Source of the DNA: Thermoflexus hugenholtzii
GTDB taxonomy: Bacteria; Chloroflexota; Anaerolineae; Thermoflexales; Thermoflexaceae
Direction: 5' to 3'
NCBI RefSeq assembly: GCF_018771565.1
Contig: NZ_CP076326.1
Location: forward strand, 2,170,001 to 2,234,000
Length of the DNA stretch: 64,000 bases
Shown here: positions 50,172 through 58,321 of the stretch, one piece after another
Position numbering within the stretch: the stretch's first letter is position 1
Layout of the letters: the number at the start of each line of letters is the position of its first letter
Made by a program: the position numbers and the translations under genes
The notes under the pieces: generated by a model
What the model was told of the DNA's origin: nothing
Databases searched by the model: none
What the model saw: only the letters and a program-made list of their open reading frames with translations

Positions 50172-53081
50172 ATGGCCCTTCGACCCGGGGACTTCAGCTG
50201 GCTGCTGGAGCGACGACGGATGCGGCGGGCCCGCCGCCACCAGGGGGCCGCCCGATGGGTCCGCCTGGCGCTGGCGCTGGGGATCTTCGGCCTCACCGGG
50301 ATGGGATTGTTCGGCGCGGCCGGCGCGGCCGGGGCTGCCGCCCTTTACGTCAGCCTGATCCGCCAGGCCGACCCCGCCCGCATCGAGGCCAGCGCCAGAG
50401 CCTTCGAGACCACCAAGATCTACGACCGCACCGGCCGCGTGCTCCTCTACGAGGTGATCGACCCCACCTGGGGCGACCGCACCTGGGTGCCCCTGGAGCG
50501 GATCCCCCTGGCCCTGCGCCAGGCCACCATCGCCATCGAGGATCGCTCCTTCTACGAGAACCCGGGGATCAACCCTCGCGGCCTGTTGCGGGCCTTCTGG
50601 ATCAACCTGCGCACCGGCGGCGAGGTCGTCCAGGGCGGCTCCTCCATCACCCAGCAGCTGGTGAAGAACACCCTGATCGATCCCCAGGAGCGCTACCAGC
50701 GCTCCTACACCCGCAAGCTCAAGGAGATCCTGCTGGCCCTGGAGCTCTCCCGCCGCTACTCGAAGGATCAGATCCTGGAAATGTATCTGAACACGAACTT
50801 CTACGGGAACCTGGCCTACGGGGTGGAGGCCGCCTCCCAGATCTACTTCGGCAAGCACGTGTGGGAGCTGAACCTGGCGGAGTCCGCCATGCTGGCCGCC
50901 ATCCCCCAGTTCCCCAGCCTGAACCCCATCGACGCCCCCCAGGAGGCCAAGCGCCGTCAGGAGATCGTGCTGGACGCGATGGTGCGGGAGGGCTACATCT
51001 CCCCCGAGGCGGCCGCGGCCGCCAAGGCCCAGCCCCTCCAGATCCGACGCCAGCCCGCCGCGCGTTTCGACATCAAAGCCCCCCACTTCTCCCTTTACGT
51101 CCGCCGCTGGCTGGAGGAGCGCTTCGGACCCGAACTGGTCCACCGTGGCGGGCTCCGGGTCTACACCACCCTGGACTGGGACCTCCAGCAATACGCCGAG
51201 CAGGCCGTCCGCCGCCACGTCGAGAAGCTGAAGGCGGAAAAGCGCAATGTGACCAACGGGGCCCTGGTGGCCATCCGGCCGAAGACCGGCGAGATCCTGG
51301 CCATGGTCGGCAGCGTGGATTACTGGGACGAATCCATCGACGGCCGTTTCAACGTGGCCGTGGACGGCCTGCGGCAGCCGGGCTCCGCCTTCAAGCCCTT
51401 CACCTACGCCACCCTGCTCAGCCAGGGCGTGCCGGCCTCCCACCTGTTCTGGGATGTCCCCAAGACCTTCGATCAGGGGCCGGGGATGCCGCCTTACGCC
51501 CCGGAGAACTACGACCGCAAGTTCCATGGCCCCCAGCGGATGCGGCTAGCCCTGGCCCGCAGCTACAACATCCCGGCCGTGGAGGCCCTGCAGATGGCCG
51601 GGATCGCCAACGTCATCCGCCTCGCCCACCGCATGGGACTCACCACCCTGGATAAAGGCCTGGATTACTACGGCCTGGCCCTCACCCTGGGCGGCGGCGA
51701 GGTGCGCCTGATCGACATGGTCTACGCCTTCAGCGTCTTCGCCAACAACGGCTTCATGGCCGGCGCCCCCGTCCCCGAAGACCGCCGCCGGCCCGGCTAC
51801 CGGGAGCTGGACCCGGTCCCCGTGCTCCGGGTGGAGACCCCCGACGGGAAGGTCCTCTGGGAATACCGCCAGCCGGAGGTCCAGGCCATCCTGGACCCGC
51901 GGGTGGCCTACCTGATCACCAGCATCCTCTCGGACAAGGCCGCCCGCTGGGAGGCCTTCGGGCGCGGCAACGTCCTGGAGCTCTCCCGGCCCGCGGCGGT
52001 GAAGACGGGGACCACCAACGACTTCCGGGACAACTGGACCATCGGCTACACCCCGCAGCTGGCGGTGGGCGTGTGGGTGGGGAACACCGACAACAGCCCG
52101 ATGCGGAACGTCTCCGGGATCGCTGGGGCGGCCCCCATCTGGCACGACGTGATGGAATACGCCCACCGGGACCTCCCGGTGGAGCCCTTCCAGCGGCCCC
52201 CCGGCCTGATCGAGAAGACCATCTGCGCCGTCTCCGGGAAGCTCCCCGGCCCCTACTGCCCGACGGTGAAGGAGCTGTTCATCCCGGGGACGGAACCTCA
52301 AGAGATCTGCGACCTGCACCAGGCCTTCCGTATCAACCGGGAGACCGGCAAGCTGGCCACCGCCAGCACGCCTCCAGACAAGGTGGAGGAGAAGGTCTTC
52401 CTGGTGGTCCCGCCGGAGGCCCTGGGCTGGGCCCGGGAGGCCGGCATCCCCCAGCCGCCCACGGAATACGACACCCAGTTCGCTCAGCCGGCCGGCGACG
52501 TCGCCATCCTCAACCCCGCCCCCTACGCCTACGTCCGCGGGATCGTCCCCATCCTCGGCAACGCCCGGGGGGATGTGGCCTTCTACCGGCTGGCCGTGGG
52601 GGCCGGCCTGAACCCCACCGCCTGGATCCCCATCGGCCCGGAGCACGGCAACGCCGTGGACAACGGGCTCCTGGAGAACTGGGACACCTCCGGCTTCGCC
52701 GACGGCCTCTACACCCTGCAGCTCACCGTGGTCCGCCACGACGGGAGCGTGCACACCGCCGTGGTCCCGGTGACCGTGGACCGCACCCCACCCACGGTGC
52801 GGGTGGTGTATCCGCGGGAGGGGGAGACGTATAAGCTTTCGGAGGAATGGATCAGCGTGGTCACCGAGGTCTCGGACAACTACGCCATGGACCGCGTGGA
52901 GTTCTACGCCGACGGGCAGCCCTTCGCCGTGCGCGATGCGCCGCCCTTCAACGCGAAGTGGTATTTCAACCGGGTGGAGCGGGAGCGCCTGCTGGGCTGC
53001 CACGAGTTCTGGGTGAAGGCCTACGACAAGGCCGGCAACGAGACCGAGAGCAACCACGTCCGCGCCTGCGTCACCCGCTGA
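50172..53081 (+). CDS. Class A penicillin-binding protein (PBP1A-like) with C-terminal Ig-like domain
   Basis: 969-aa bifunctional peptidoglycan synthase. Order: a cytoplasmic basic segment, one membrane helix (about 30-60), and a GT51 glycosyltransferase domain with QATIAIEDRSFYENPGIN (catalytic Glu near 123) and GGSSITQQLVKN. The transpeptidase domain has QPGSAFKPFTYA (Ser near 405), SYN, and KTGTTNDFRDNW (about 610). The last about 150 residues form a bacterial Ig-like beta domain (DRTPPTVRVVYPREGETYKLSE). The ATG at 50172 follows GAGAGGATGG; a TAGAAT -10-like element lies near 50069. It is the only cell-wall polymerase in the window. Confidence 0.93.
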   Translation: MALRPGDFSWLLERRRMRRARRHQGAARWVRLALALGIFGLTGMGLFGAAGAAGAAALYVSLIRQADPARIEASARAFETTKIYDRTGRVLLYEVIDPTWGDRTWVPLERIPLALRQATIAIEDRSFYENPGINPRGLLRAFWINLRTGGEVVQGGSSITQQLVKNTLIDPQERYQRSYTRKLKEILLALELSRRYSKDQILEMYLNTNFYGNLAYGVEAASQIYFGKHVWELNLAESAMLAAIPQFPSLNPIDAPQEAKRRQEIVLDAMVREGYISPEAAAAAKAQPLQIRRQPAARFDIKAPHFSLYVRRWLEERFGPELVHRGGLRVYTTLDWDLQQYAEQAVRRHVEKLKAEKRNVTNGALVAIRPKTGEILAMVGSVDYWDESIDGRFNVAVDGLRQPGSAFKPFTYATLLSQGVPASHLFWDVPKTFDQGPGMPPYAPENYDRKFHGPQRMRLALARSYNIPAVEALQMAGIANVIRLAHRMGLTTLDKGLDYYGLALTLGGGEVRLIDMVYAFSVFANNGFMAGAPVPEDRRRPGYRELDPVPVLRVETPDGKVLWEYRQPEVQAILDPRVAYLITSILSDKAARWEAFGRGNVLELSRPAAVKTGTTNDFRDNWTIGYTPQLAVGVWVGNTDNSPMRNVSGIAGAAPIWHDVMEYAHRDLPVEPFQRPPGLIEKTICAVSGKLPGPYCPTVKELFIPGTEPQEICDLHQAFRINRETGKLATASTPPDKVEEKVFLVVPPEALGWAREAGIPQPPTEYDTQFAQPAGDVAILNPAPYAYVRGIVPILGNARGDVAFYRLAVGAGLNPTAWIPIGPEHGNAVDNGLLENWDTSGFADGLYTLQLTVVRHDGSVHTAVVPVTVDRTPPTVRVVYPREGETYKLSEEWISVVTEVSDNYAMDRVEFYADGQPFAVRDAPPFNAKWYFNRVERERLLGCHEFWVKAYDKAGNETESNHVRACVTR

Positions 53082-53105
53082 GCGCCGGCCCGCAGGCCAC
53101 CCACC

Positions 53106-53134
53106 TTGCCGATCCGCGAGCTCCCGGTTATACT
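53106..53134 (+). promoter_or_regulatory. Promoter of the MalT/SARP regulator gene
   Basis: TTGCCG (53106-53111), 17 nt, TATACT (53129-53134). It would give an about 135-nt, very G-rich 5' leader. Confidence 0.65.
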
Positions 53135-53182
53135 TCAAGCACCAACATCGCTCCAACTTTATGGGACGGGAGGCTGCTGCCC

Positions 53183-53204
53183 GGGAGGGGGCGCGGGAGA
53201 GGGG
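53183..53204 (+). other. G-quadruplex-capable run in the regulator's 5' leader
   Basis: Four G-tracts (GGG, GGGGG, GGG, GGGG) separated by 1-3 nt on the coding strand, between the promoter and the start codon, with further G-runs to 53256. Confidence 0.5.
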
Positions 53205-53276
53205 TCTTCCGGGCGGGGCCCGGCGGGGGTTGGGGGAAGCCGCTGGGCTCCGCCTGCCGGAGCGCAGGGGGGTGCC

Positions 53277-56200
53277 ATGATTGCGGAGCTCCCCATTGCC
53301 AGAACCAAGATCTACCCGCCGGTGCGGCGCGGGCCGCTGCTGGAGCGTCCTCGCTTGCTCAACTTCCTGCACGAGAACATCGATAAGACCCTCATCCTGC
53401 TCTCCGCACCGGCCGGTTACGGAAAGACCGCCCTCCTCATCCAGTTCTATCACGACACCGACCTCCCCGTCGCCTGGTATAGCCTGGATGAGACGGACCG
53501 GAACCTCCACCGCTTCGTGGAGCACCTGGTGGCGTCCCTCCGGGAGCGGTTCCCTGCCTTCGGCCGCCTCACCCTGGGGGTGTTGCGGGCCGGCGCCCCT
53601 CCGGAGACGGTGGCCACCGCCATGATCAACGATATGCTCGAGAACATCCCCGACTACTTCGCCCTGATCCTCGACGACTACCATATGGTGGCCGAGCACC
53701 CTGGCATCCAGATCCTGATGCGCCACCTGCTGGAGCGCGCCCCCGAGCACCTTCACATCCTGCTGGCCAGCCGCGGCCCCTACGGCCTCCCGATGACCCC
53801 CCTGGTCGCCCGCCAGCAGGCCACCGGCCTGGGCGCCCGCCACCTCGCCTTCACCCCTGAGGAGGTCCGCACCCTCTTCGCCCGCCACTACGCCATGGAG
53901 CTCTCCGAGGAGGAAGCCCGGGCCCTGGCCCAGGAGACCGAGGGGTGGATCACCGCCATCCTCCTCCTGGTGGAGCACCTGCGGGAGACCGGGGCCTACC
54001 GCCCCCTGCGGCCCGGCGAGCCCGGCGCCCTCTACCGGTATCTCGAGGAGGAGGTCCTGCGCCGCCAGCCCCCCGAGCTCCAGGACTTCCTCCTGGAGAC
54101 CGCCATCCTCCCCCTCTTCAACGTCGCCGCCTGCAACGCCGTGCGCGCCCGGGACGACTCCGCCCGCTGGATCGAGGAGGCCGACCGCCGCCAGCTCTTC
54201 CTGATCCAGGTCGAGACCACCGCGGAGGGCCCCTGGTATCGCTATCACCATCTCTTCCGGGAGTTCCTCAACCTCCGCCTGCGCTCCTGGGACCCCGCCC
54301 GTTACCGGGTCCTCCATCAGCGGGCGGGCCGGTGGTTCGCCGACCGCGGCGACGCCGAGGCCGCCGTCGCTCACTTCTTAGAGGCCGGGGACCTGGAGGC
54401 CGCCGTCGAGGCCATGGAGGGGGCGGTGCGCAGCGTCTTCGCCGCCGGGCGCCTGGAGACCCTGGGCCGGTGGTTCCGGGCCCTGCCCCCCGCCCGCCTC
54501 CGGCAGGCCCCGCGCCTGTTGCTTTACCAGGCCAAGATGCTCGCCGATACCGGCCGGCCGGAGGCCGCCCTCCACCTCCTGGACCAGGCCGCGGCGGCCT
54601 GCGGGCCGGGGGACGACCAAGTCCGGGTGGAGATCGAGATCCAGCGGGCCTCCACCCTGAACCTGATGGGCCGGCACGCCGAGGCCCTCGCCGCCGCCGA
54701 GGCCGCCCTCGCCGCCTGCCGGCCGGAGTGGACCCACCCCCTGGCCGCCGCCCACCGGCCGCGGGGCTTCGCCCGCCTCGCCCAGGGCCGCCCCCGGGAG
54801 GCCGAGCAGGACCTCCGCCAGGCCATGGCCCTGTTCCGCTCCCTGGAGGCCCCTTATGACCTCGTGAACACCCTCATCGAGCTCGCCGAGGCCCTGCGGG
54901 CCCAGGACCGGCTGGTGGAGATGGACCTCTACCTCCAGGAGGCCCTGGCCCTGGCCCGGTCCTTAGAGAACCCCCGTCCTCTCATCGTGTTGCTGAACAA
55001 CCTGGGCTACACGGCCTACGCCCGGTGCCAGTTCGAGGCCGCCCGGCGCTACTACGAGGAGGGCCTGGGGCTGGCCCGCCAGGTGGGGAACCGGCGGATG
55101 GAGGCTTTCCTCCTCATCGGCCTGGCGGACCTGGCCCGGGACGAGGAGCGGCTGGAGGAGGCCATGGCGGCCTACCGGGCGGCCCTGGAGATCGCCCGGG
55201 AGATCCGCAACGCCTACCTCACCGCCTACGGCCTGGAGGGATTGGGGCGGGCCCTGCGGCTGAAGGGGCAGCCCCGCCAGGCCCTCGCCCCCCTGCGGGA
55301 GGCGGCGGAGATGGCGACCCGCCTGGGGGTGCAGACCCTGGCCGCGGTGGCCGCCCTCTCCCGGGGGATGGCCGAGGTGGAGGCCGGGCAGGCCCTGGAC
55401 GGCCTCTCCCGCATGGCCCCGGCCCTGGAGCGCCTGCAGGGGGCGGACCTGCCCACCCGGGTGTGGGGGCACTTCCTGATGGCCCGGGCCTACTTCCTGG
55501 CCCACCGCCAGCGGGACGCCCTCCAGCAGCTCGCCGAGGCGGCCCGGCTCAACGGGCCGGACCTCCTCGTCGCCCCCCTGCTCCCGGAGCTCCGGCGGGC
55601 CGACCGGCTCTTCCGCGTGGCCGGGCGGCGGGGGGTGGAGTGGCCCCGCATCTGGGACCCCCTGCGCCGGCTTGGGCGGTCCCGCCGGGCCTCCGCCCGG
55701 GCCGCCTCGCCCCCTATGGAGATCCGGGCCTTCGGCCCCGGGGAGGTGTGGATCGAGGGCCAGCGCGTGGCCTGGCCCGAGGGCCGCAAGGCCTGGGAGC
55801 TGTTCTTCTTCATGCTCTCGGTGGGCTCGGCGACCCGGGAGGAGATCGGGGCGGCCCTCTGGCCCGACGCCGACCCGGCCCGCCTCACCGGTCAGTTCCA
55901 CTCGGCCAAGTGGCGCCTCAAGCGGATCCTGAAGCGGGAGGTCCTGGTCTTCCGGGAGGGCCGCTACGCCTTCGACCGCCGCCAGCCCCACTGGTATGAC
56001 GTGGAGATCTTCGAGGCCCACCTCCGGCAGGCCCGGGCCGCCCGGGGGACCCCCGAGGCCCTCTCCCATCTGCGGGCGGCCGTGGAGCTTTACCGGGGGG
56101 ACTACCTGAGCGGCTGGAACGCCGAGTGGGCGGTGGAGCGCCGGGAGCGGCTGCGGGCCCAGTATCTGGAGGCCCTCCTCACCCTGGCGGAGGCGACCCT

Positions 56201-56450
56201 GACGGCGGGGGAGCCGGCGGCGGCCCTGGCCTGGTTCCAGCAGGCCCTGCAGGCCGACCCTTACCTGGAGGCCGCCTGCCTGGGGGCCCTCCGCTGTTAC
56301 CTCGCCCTGGACCAGCCCGGCGCCGCCCTGGATCTCTACCGGCAGTATGCGGCCCGCCTGGAGCGGGAGCTGGGCCTGCGGCCCTCCCCGGAGGCCCAGG
56401 CCCTGTATGAGTCCATCCGCCGCGCCCGGAGCCCGACCGGCCGCCCGTGA
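53277..56450 (+). CDS. MalT-type STAND ATPase fused to SARP-like winged helix and BTAD domain
   Basis: 1057-aa signal-responsive transcriptional activator. The N-terminal MalT-like ATPase has LLSAPAGYGKTALL (Walker A, about residue 40-50), WYSLDETDRN, ALILDDYHMV (Walker B) and ILLASRGPYGLPM. A superhelix of TPR-like repeats runs from about 380 to 800. The C-terminal OmpR-type winged helix (from about 813: MEIRAFGPGEVWIEGQRVAWPEGRKAWELFFFML and on to VLVFREGRYAFD) is followed by a bacterial transcriptional activation domain to the end. MalT itself ends in a LuxR HTH instead. The ATG at 53277 has a G-rich site upstream; the open frame before it lacks a better start. The probable target promoter lies 190 bp downstream. 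The inducer is unknown. Confidence 0.88.
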   Translation: MIAELPIARTKIYPPVRRGPLLERPRLLNFLHENIDKTLILLSAPAGYGKTALLIQFYHDTDLPVAWYSLDETDRNLHRFVEHLVASLRERFPAFGRLTLGVLRAGAPPETVATAMINDMLENIPDYFALILDDYHMVAEHPGIQILMRHLLERAPEHLHILLASRGPYGLPMTPLVARQQATGLGARHLAFTPEEVRTLFARHYAMELSEEEARALAQETEGWITAILLLVEHLRETGAYRPLRPGEPGALYRYLEEEVLRRQPPELQDFLLETAILPLFNVAACNAVRARDDSARWIEEADRRQLFLIQVETTAEGPWYRYHHLFREFLNLRLRSWDPARYRVLHQRAGRWFADRGDAEAAVAHFLEAGDLEAAVEAMEGAVRSVFAAGRLETLGRWFRALPPARLRQAPRLLLYQAKMLADTGRPEAALHLLDQAAAACGPGDDQVRVEIEIQRASTLNLMGRHAEALAAAEAALAACRPEWTHPLAAAHRPRGFARLAQGRPREAEQDLRQAMALFRSLEAPYDLVNTLIELAEALRAQDRLVEMDLYLQEALALARSLENPRPLIVLLNNLGYTAYARCQFEAARRYYEEGLGLARQVGNRRMEAFLLIGLADLARDEERLEEAMAAYRAALEIAREIRNAYLTAYGLEGLGRALRLKGQPRQALAPLREAAEMATRLGVQTLAAVAALSRGMAEVEAGQALDGLSRMAPALERLQGADLPTRVWGHFLMARAYFLAHRQRDALQQLAEAARLNGPDLLVAPLLPELRRADRLFRVAGRRGVEWPRIWDPLRRLGRSRRASARAASPPMEIRAFGPGEVWIEGQRVAWPEGRKAWELFFFMLSVGSATREEIGAALWPDADPARLTGQFHSAKWRLKRILKREVLVFREGRYAFDRRQPHWYDVEIFEAHLRQARAARGTPEALSHLRAAVELYRGDYLSGWNAEWAVERRERLRAQYLEALLTLAEATLTAGEPAAALAWFQQALQADPYLEAACLGALRCYLALDQPGAALDLYRQYAARLERELGLRPSPEAQALYESIRRARSPTGRP

Positions 56451-56639
56451 TCCGCCCTTCCCCCGGAGGCGGCCCCCGGACGCGGCGAGGGGGATCGACC
56501 GGTGCGGGATCGAAGGGCCTGGCCCATCGCGCCGCCCTCTCCTCGCCCGCCGGCGCGGGCGCCCCCCGTTTGAGCCCCGAACCCCTGACAGAATCCCTTA
56601 ACCGCGCCCTTGATTCGTCAGAAATCCCTGCCCATCCCC

Positions 56640-56671
56640 GTGAGAGTTCCGTGAGAGGCCCTCGTTACGAT
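56640..56671 (+). promoter_or_regulatory. SARP-type direct repeats and -10 box before the small-gene operon
   Basis: GTGAGAG (56640-56646), 4 bp, GTGAGAG (56651-56657), 8 bp, TACGAT (56666-56671). Heptamers with 11-bp period whose 3' copy is 8 bp from the -10, with no separate -35, are the rule described for SARP-activated promoters such as those of ActII-ORF4. The start would be near 56678, 24 nt before the 46-codon ORF. An additional imperfect pair CAGAATCCCT/CAGAAATCCCT lies upstream (about 56589 and 56619). Confidence 0.65.
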
Positions 56672-56701
56672 GGAGCCAGAATCCTTTCGGGAGGAAGCGC
56701 C

Positions 56702-56842
56702 ATGAAGGCCCGTGGGCTCGCGCTGGCGACCTGGCTGATGACCCATCCCCAGGCGTTCCGCCTGGCCCTGCTCGCGGTCTGGCTGGTCGGGGCCGTCTTC
56801 CGGCTGGCCAACCCGCCGGCGGGTGGCGACAGTCCTTCGTGA
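56702..56842 (+). CDS. Small hydrophobic peptide, 46 aa
   Basis: Product begins MKARGLALATWLM, has one hydrophobic helix (about 18-35, FRLALLAVWLVGAVFRL) and ends in a small polar tail NPPAGGDSPS. The ribosome site GGGAGGAAG is excellent, 4-5 nt before the ATG. It is the first ORF after the SARP-type promoter. It could be a membrane peptide, a secreted signal precursor, or a short toxin-like peptide; no family is recognised. Confidence 0.6.
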   Translation: MKARGLALATWLMTHPQAFRLALLAVWLVGAVFRLANPPAGGDSPS

Positions 56843-56883
56843 TTCCCGGTCCTGCAGAGATTCCTCGATAAGGAGCGATGACC

Positions 56884-57129
56884 ATGTCGGCGGCGGCGAT
56901 CGACGAGCTGGTGGGCTGGGCCCTGATCGACGAGCGGATCCGCGAGGAGCTGCTGGGCCCCCGCCGGGCGGAGGTGCTGGCCCGCTACGACCTCACTGAG
57001 GAGGAGCGCCAGTGGCTGCTCCGGGTGCGGGCGAAGGACCTGACCGGCTTCGCCGCGGCGGCGGCCCGGTGGCTGGAGCATCGGGCGGCCCGGGACGAGA
57101 CCCCTTTCCCCGATTACCTGTTCGCGTAG
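56884..57129 (+). CDS. Small helical protein, 81 aa, NHLP/Os1348-like
   Basis: Product MSAAAIDELVGWALIDERIREELLGPRRAEVLARYDLTEEERQWLL and on. The pattern 'second helix, REELL..P...L..YDLTEEER..L..I', here ending KDLTGFAAAAARWLE, resembles small nitrile-hydratase-leader-like (NHLP, Os1348) proteins that act as RiPP precursor leaders in several phyla. The C-terminus (RAARDETPFPDYLFA) has no Cys and only one Thr, so a classical modified core is not obvious. ATG at 56884 is 8 nt after AAGGAG; ATG at 56878 is a less well spaced alternative. The downstream ORF starts 7 nt after its stop. Confidence 0.6.
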   Translation: MSAAAIDELVGWALIDERIREELLGPRRAEVLARYDLTEEERQWLLRVRAKDLTGFAAAAARWLEHRAARDETPFPDYLFA

Positions 57130-57136
57130 GTGGGCG

Positions 57137-57556
57137 ATGAGACTCCTGATTGTGGAACAAAACCCGGATATGCGGCTGCTCTACCGCATCGGCCTGCGCA
57201 ACGTGCCGTGGGAGATCCTGGAGGCGGGCACGATGGCGGATGCCCTGGAGCAGGTGACGGCGCGCCATCCGGACATCGTGCTGATCGGCGAGGAGCTGCC
57301 GGATGGCGATCCCTTCGAGCTCTGCGCCCGGATCAAGTCGAACCCGGAGACCCGGGACATCGTGGTGGCCATCGCGGTTTACTACATGGACGGCCTGATC
57401 CGGCGGCGGAGCCAGGAGGTGGAGGCCGATGCCTGCTGGCTGGGCCCGATCCCGCCCCGGGAGCTGCCCAAGCGGCTGGAGGAGCTCTATCACCAGGTCC
57501 GGCAGGCCGTCGCGGGTGGGAACAACGGGTCCTCGAATCGCCCGCCGCAAGGATAA
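57137..57556 (+). CDS. Degenerate response-regulator receiver domain protein
   Basis: 139-aa stand-alone CheY-like fold. MRLLIVEQNPDMRLLYRIGLRNVPWEILEAGTMADAL matches the start of receiver domains and IVVAIAVYYMDGL the later strand. The usual phospho-acceptor position reads IVLIGEELPDGDPFEL, with Gly in place of the Asp, and the acidic pair after strand 1 is E-Q rather than D-D. The conserved Lys in the late loop is also not seen. It would not be phosphorylated in the standard way. It is 7 nt from the 81-aa gene and probably co-transcribed. The tail (AGGNNGSSNRPPQG) is disordered. Confidence 0.75.
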   Translation: MRLLIVEQNPDMRLLYRIGLRNVPWEILEAGTMADALEQVTARHPDIVLIGEELPDGDPFELCARIKSNPETRDIVVAIAVYYMDGLIRRRSQEVEADACWLGPIPPRELPKRLEELYHQVRQAVAGGNNGSSNRPPQG

Positions 57557-57629
57557 ACCCGGGGAACTTCGGCCGGGAGGGGCGGCCCGGAGGCTCGCCT
57601 CTCCCGGCCGCGGGGGAGCAGCATGGAAA

Positions 57630-57644
57630 CGCCCCAAGGGGGCG
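57630..57644. terminator. Short hairpin between convergent operons
   Basis: CGCCCC/GGGGCG stem with a 3-nt loop; on the minus strand it is followed by TTTCC. A weak candidate terminator for ogt. Confidence 0.35.
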
Positions 57645-57671
57645 CCTGCCCGGACCCCCGGGACGGAGGTG

Positions 57672-58187
57672 TCAGCGCTTCTGCGCGGGGAGGGCTCCTG
57701 CACTCCCCTCCAGCAGGAGGAGCCATCGCTTGAGGGAGAGCCCCCCGGTGTAGCCCCCCAGGCTCCCGTCCGAGGCGACCACCCGGTGGCAGGGGATGAG
57801 GATCGGGAGGGGGTTCGCCCCGAGGGCCTGGCCCACGGCCCGGGTCGCCCCCGGCCGCCCGATGCGCCGCGCCAGCTCCGCATACGAGATCGTCTGCCCA
57901 TACGGGATGCGCAGCGTCTCCCGCCAGACTGCTTGCTGAAAGGCCGTGCCCTCCGGATCCAGGGGGACGGTGAACGTTTTCCGTTTCCCCCGCAAATACT
58001 CCAGGATCTGGGCGATGGCCTGGGCGGCCAAGCCTTCGTCCCATCGGATCAGCTCGGGGTGGGCCGCCTGAAGGGCCGCCCACTCTGAAGCGGCGTCCTC
58101 CCCGAAGATCACCCGCCGCACGCCCCGCGCCCCCGCCACCACCCACAGCGTCCCCAGCGGCGTCCCCTCCACCATCGACCAGTGCAT
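57672..58187 (-). CDS. ogt: Methylated-DNA-protein cysteine S-methyltransferase
   Basis: 171-aa suicide repair protein removing alkyl groups from O6-guanine. The C-terminal domain has GTAFQQAVWRETLRIPYGQTISYAELARRIGRPGATRAVGQALGANPLPILIPCHRVV, with the acceptor Cys in PCHRV and the Arg finger in RAVG. The start is uncertain: ATG 58187 (GGAGG 4 nt upstream) gives the usual family length; ATGs at 58202 and 58244 are possible. It diverges from the LysM gene. Confidence 0.93.
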   Translation of the reverse strand: MHWSMVEGTPLGTLWVVAGARGVRRVIFGEDAASEWAALQAAHPELIRWDEGLAAQAIAQILEYLRGKRKTFTVPLDPEGTAFQQAVWRETLRIPYGQTISYAELARRIGRPGATRAVGQALGANPLPILIPCHRVVASDGSLGGYTGGLSLKRWLLLLEGSAGALPAQKR

Positions 58188-58321
58188 GGCGCCTCCGTCC
58201 ATCGAAAGGCTCCCCGCTGCGCAGGCAACGCCGGAATCCTCCATGGATTTTCCCCCCGTTCCGGCTTCTGCTAAAATGCCCCCGCTGCACCCTTTCTTCA
58301 GCCCAAGGTGAGGGAAGATCG

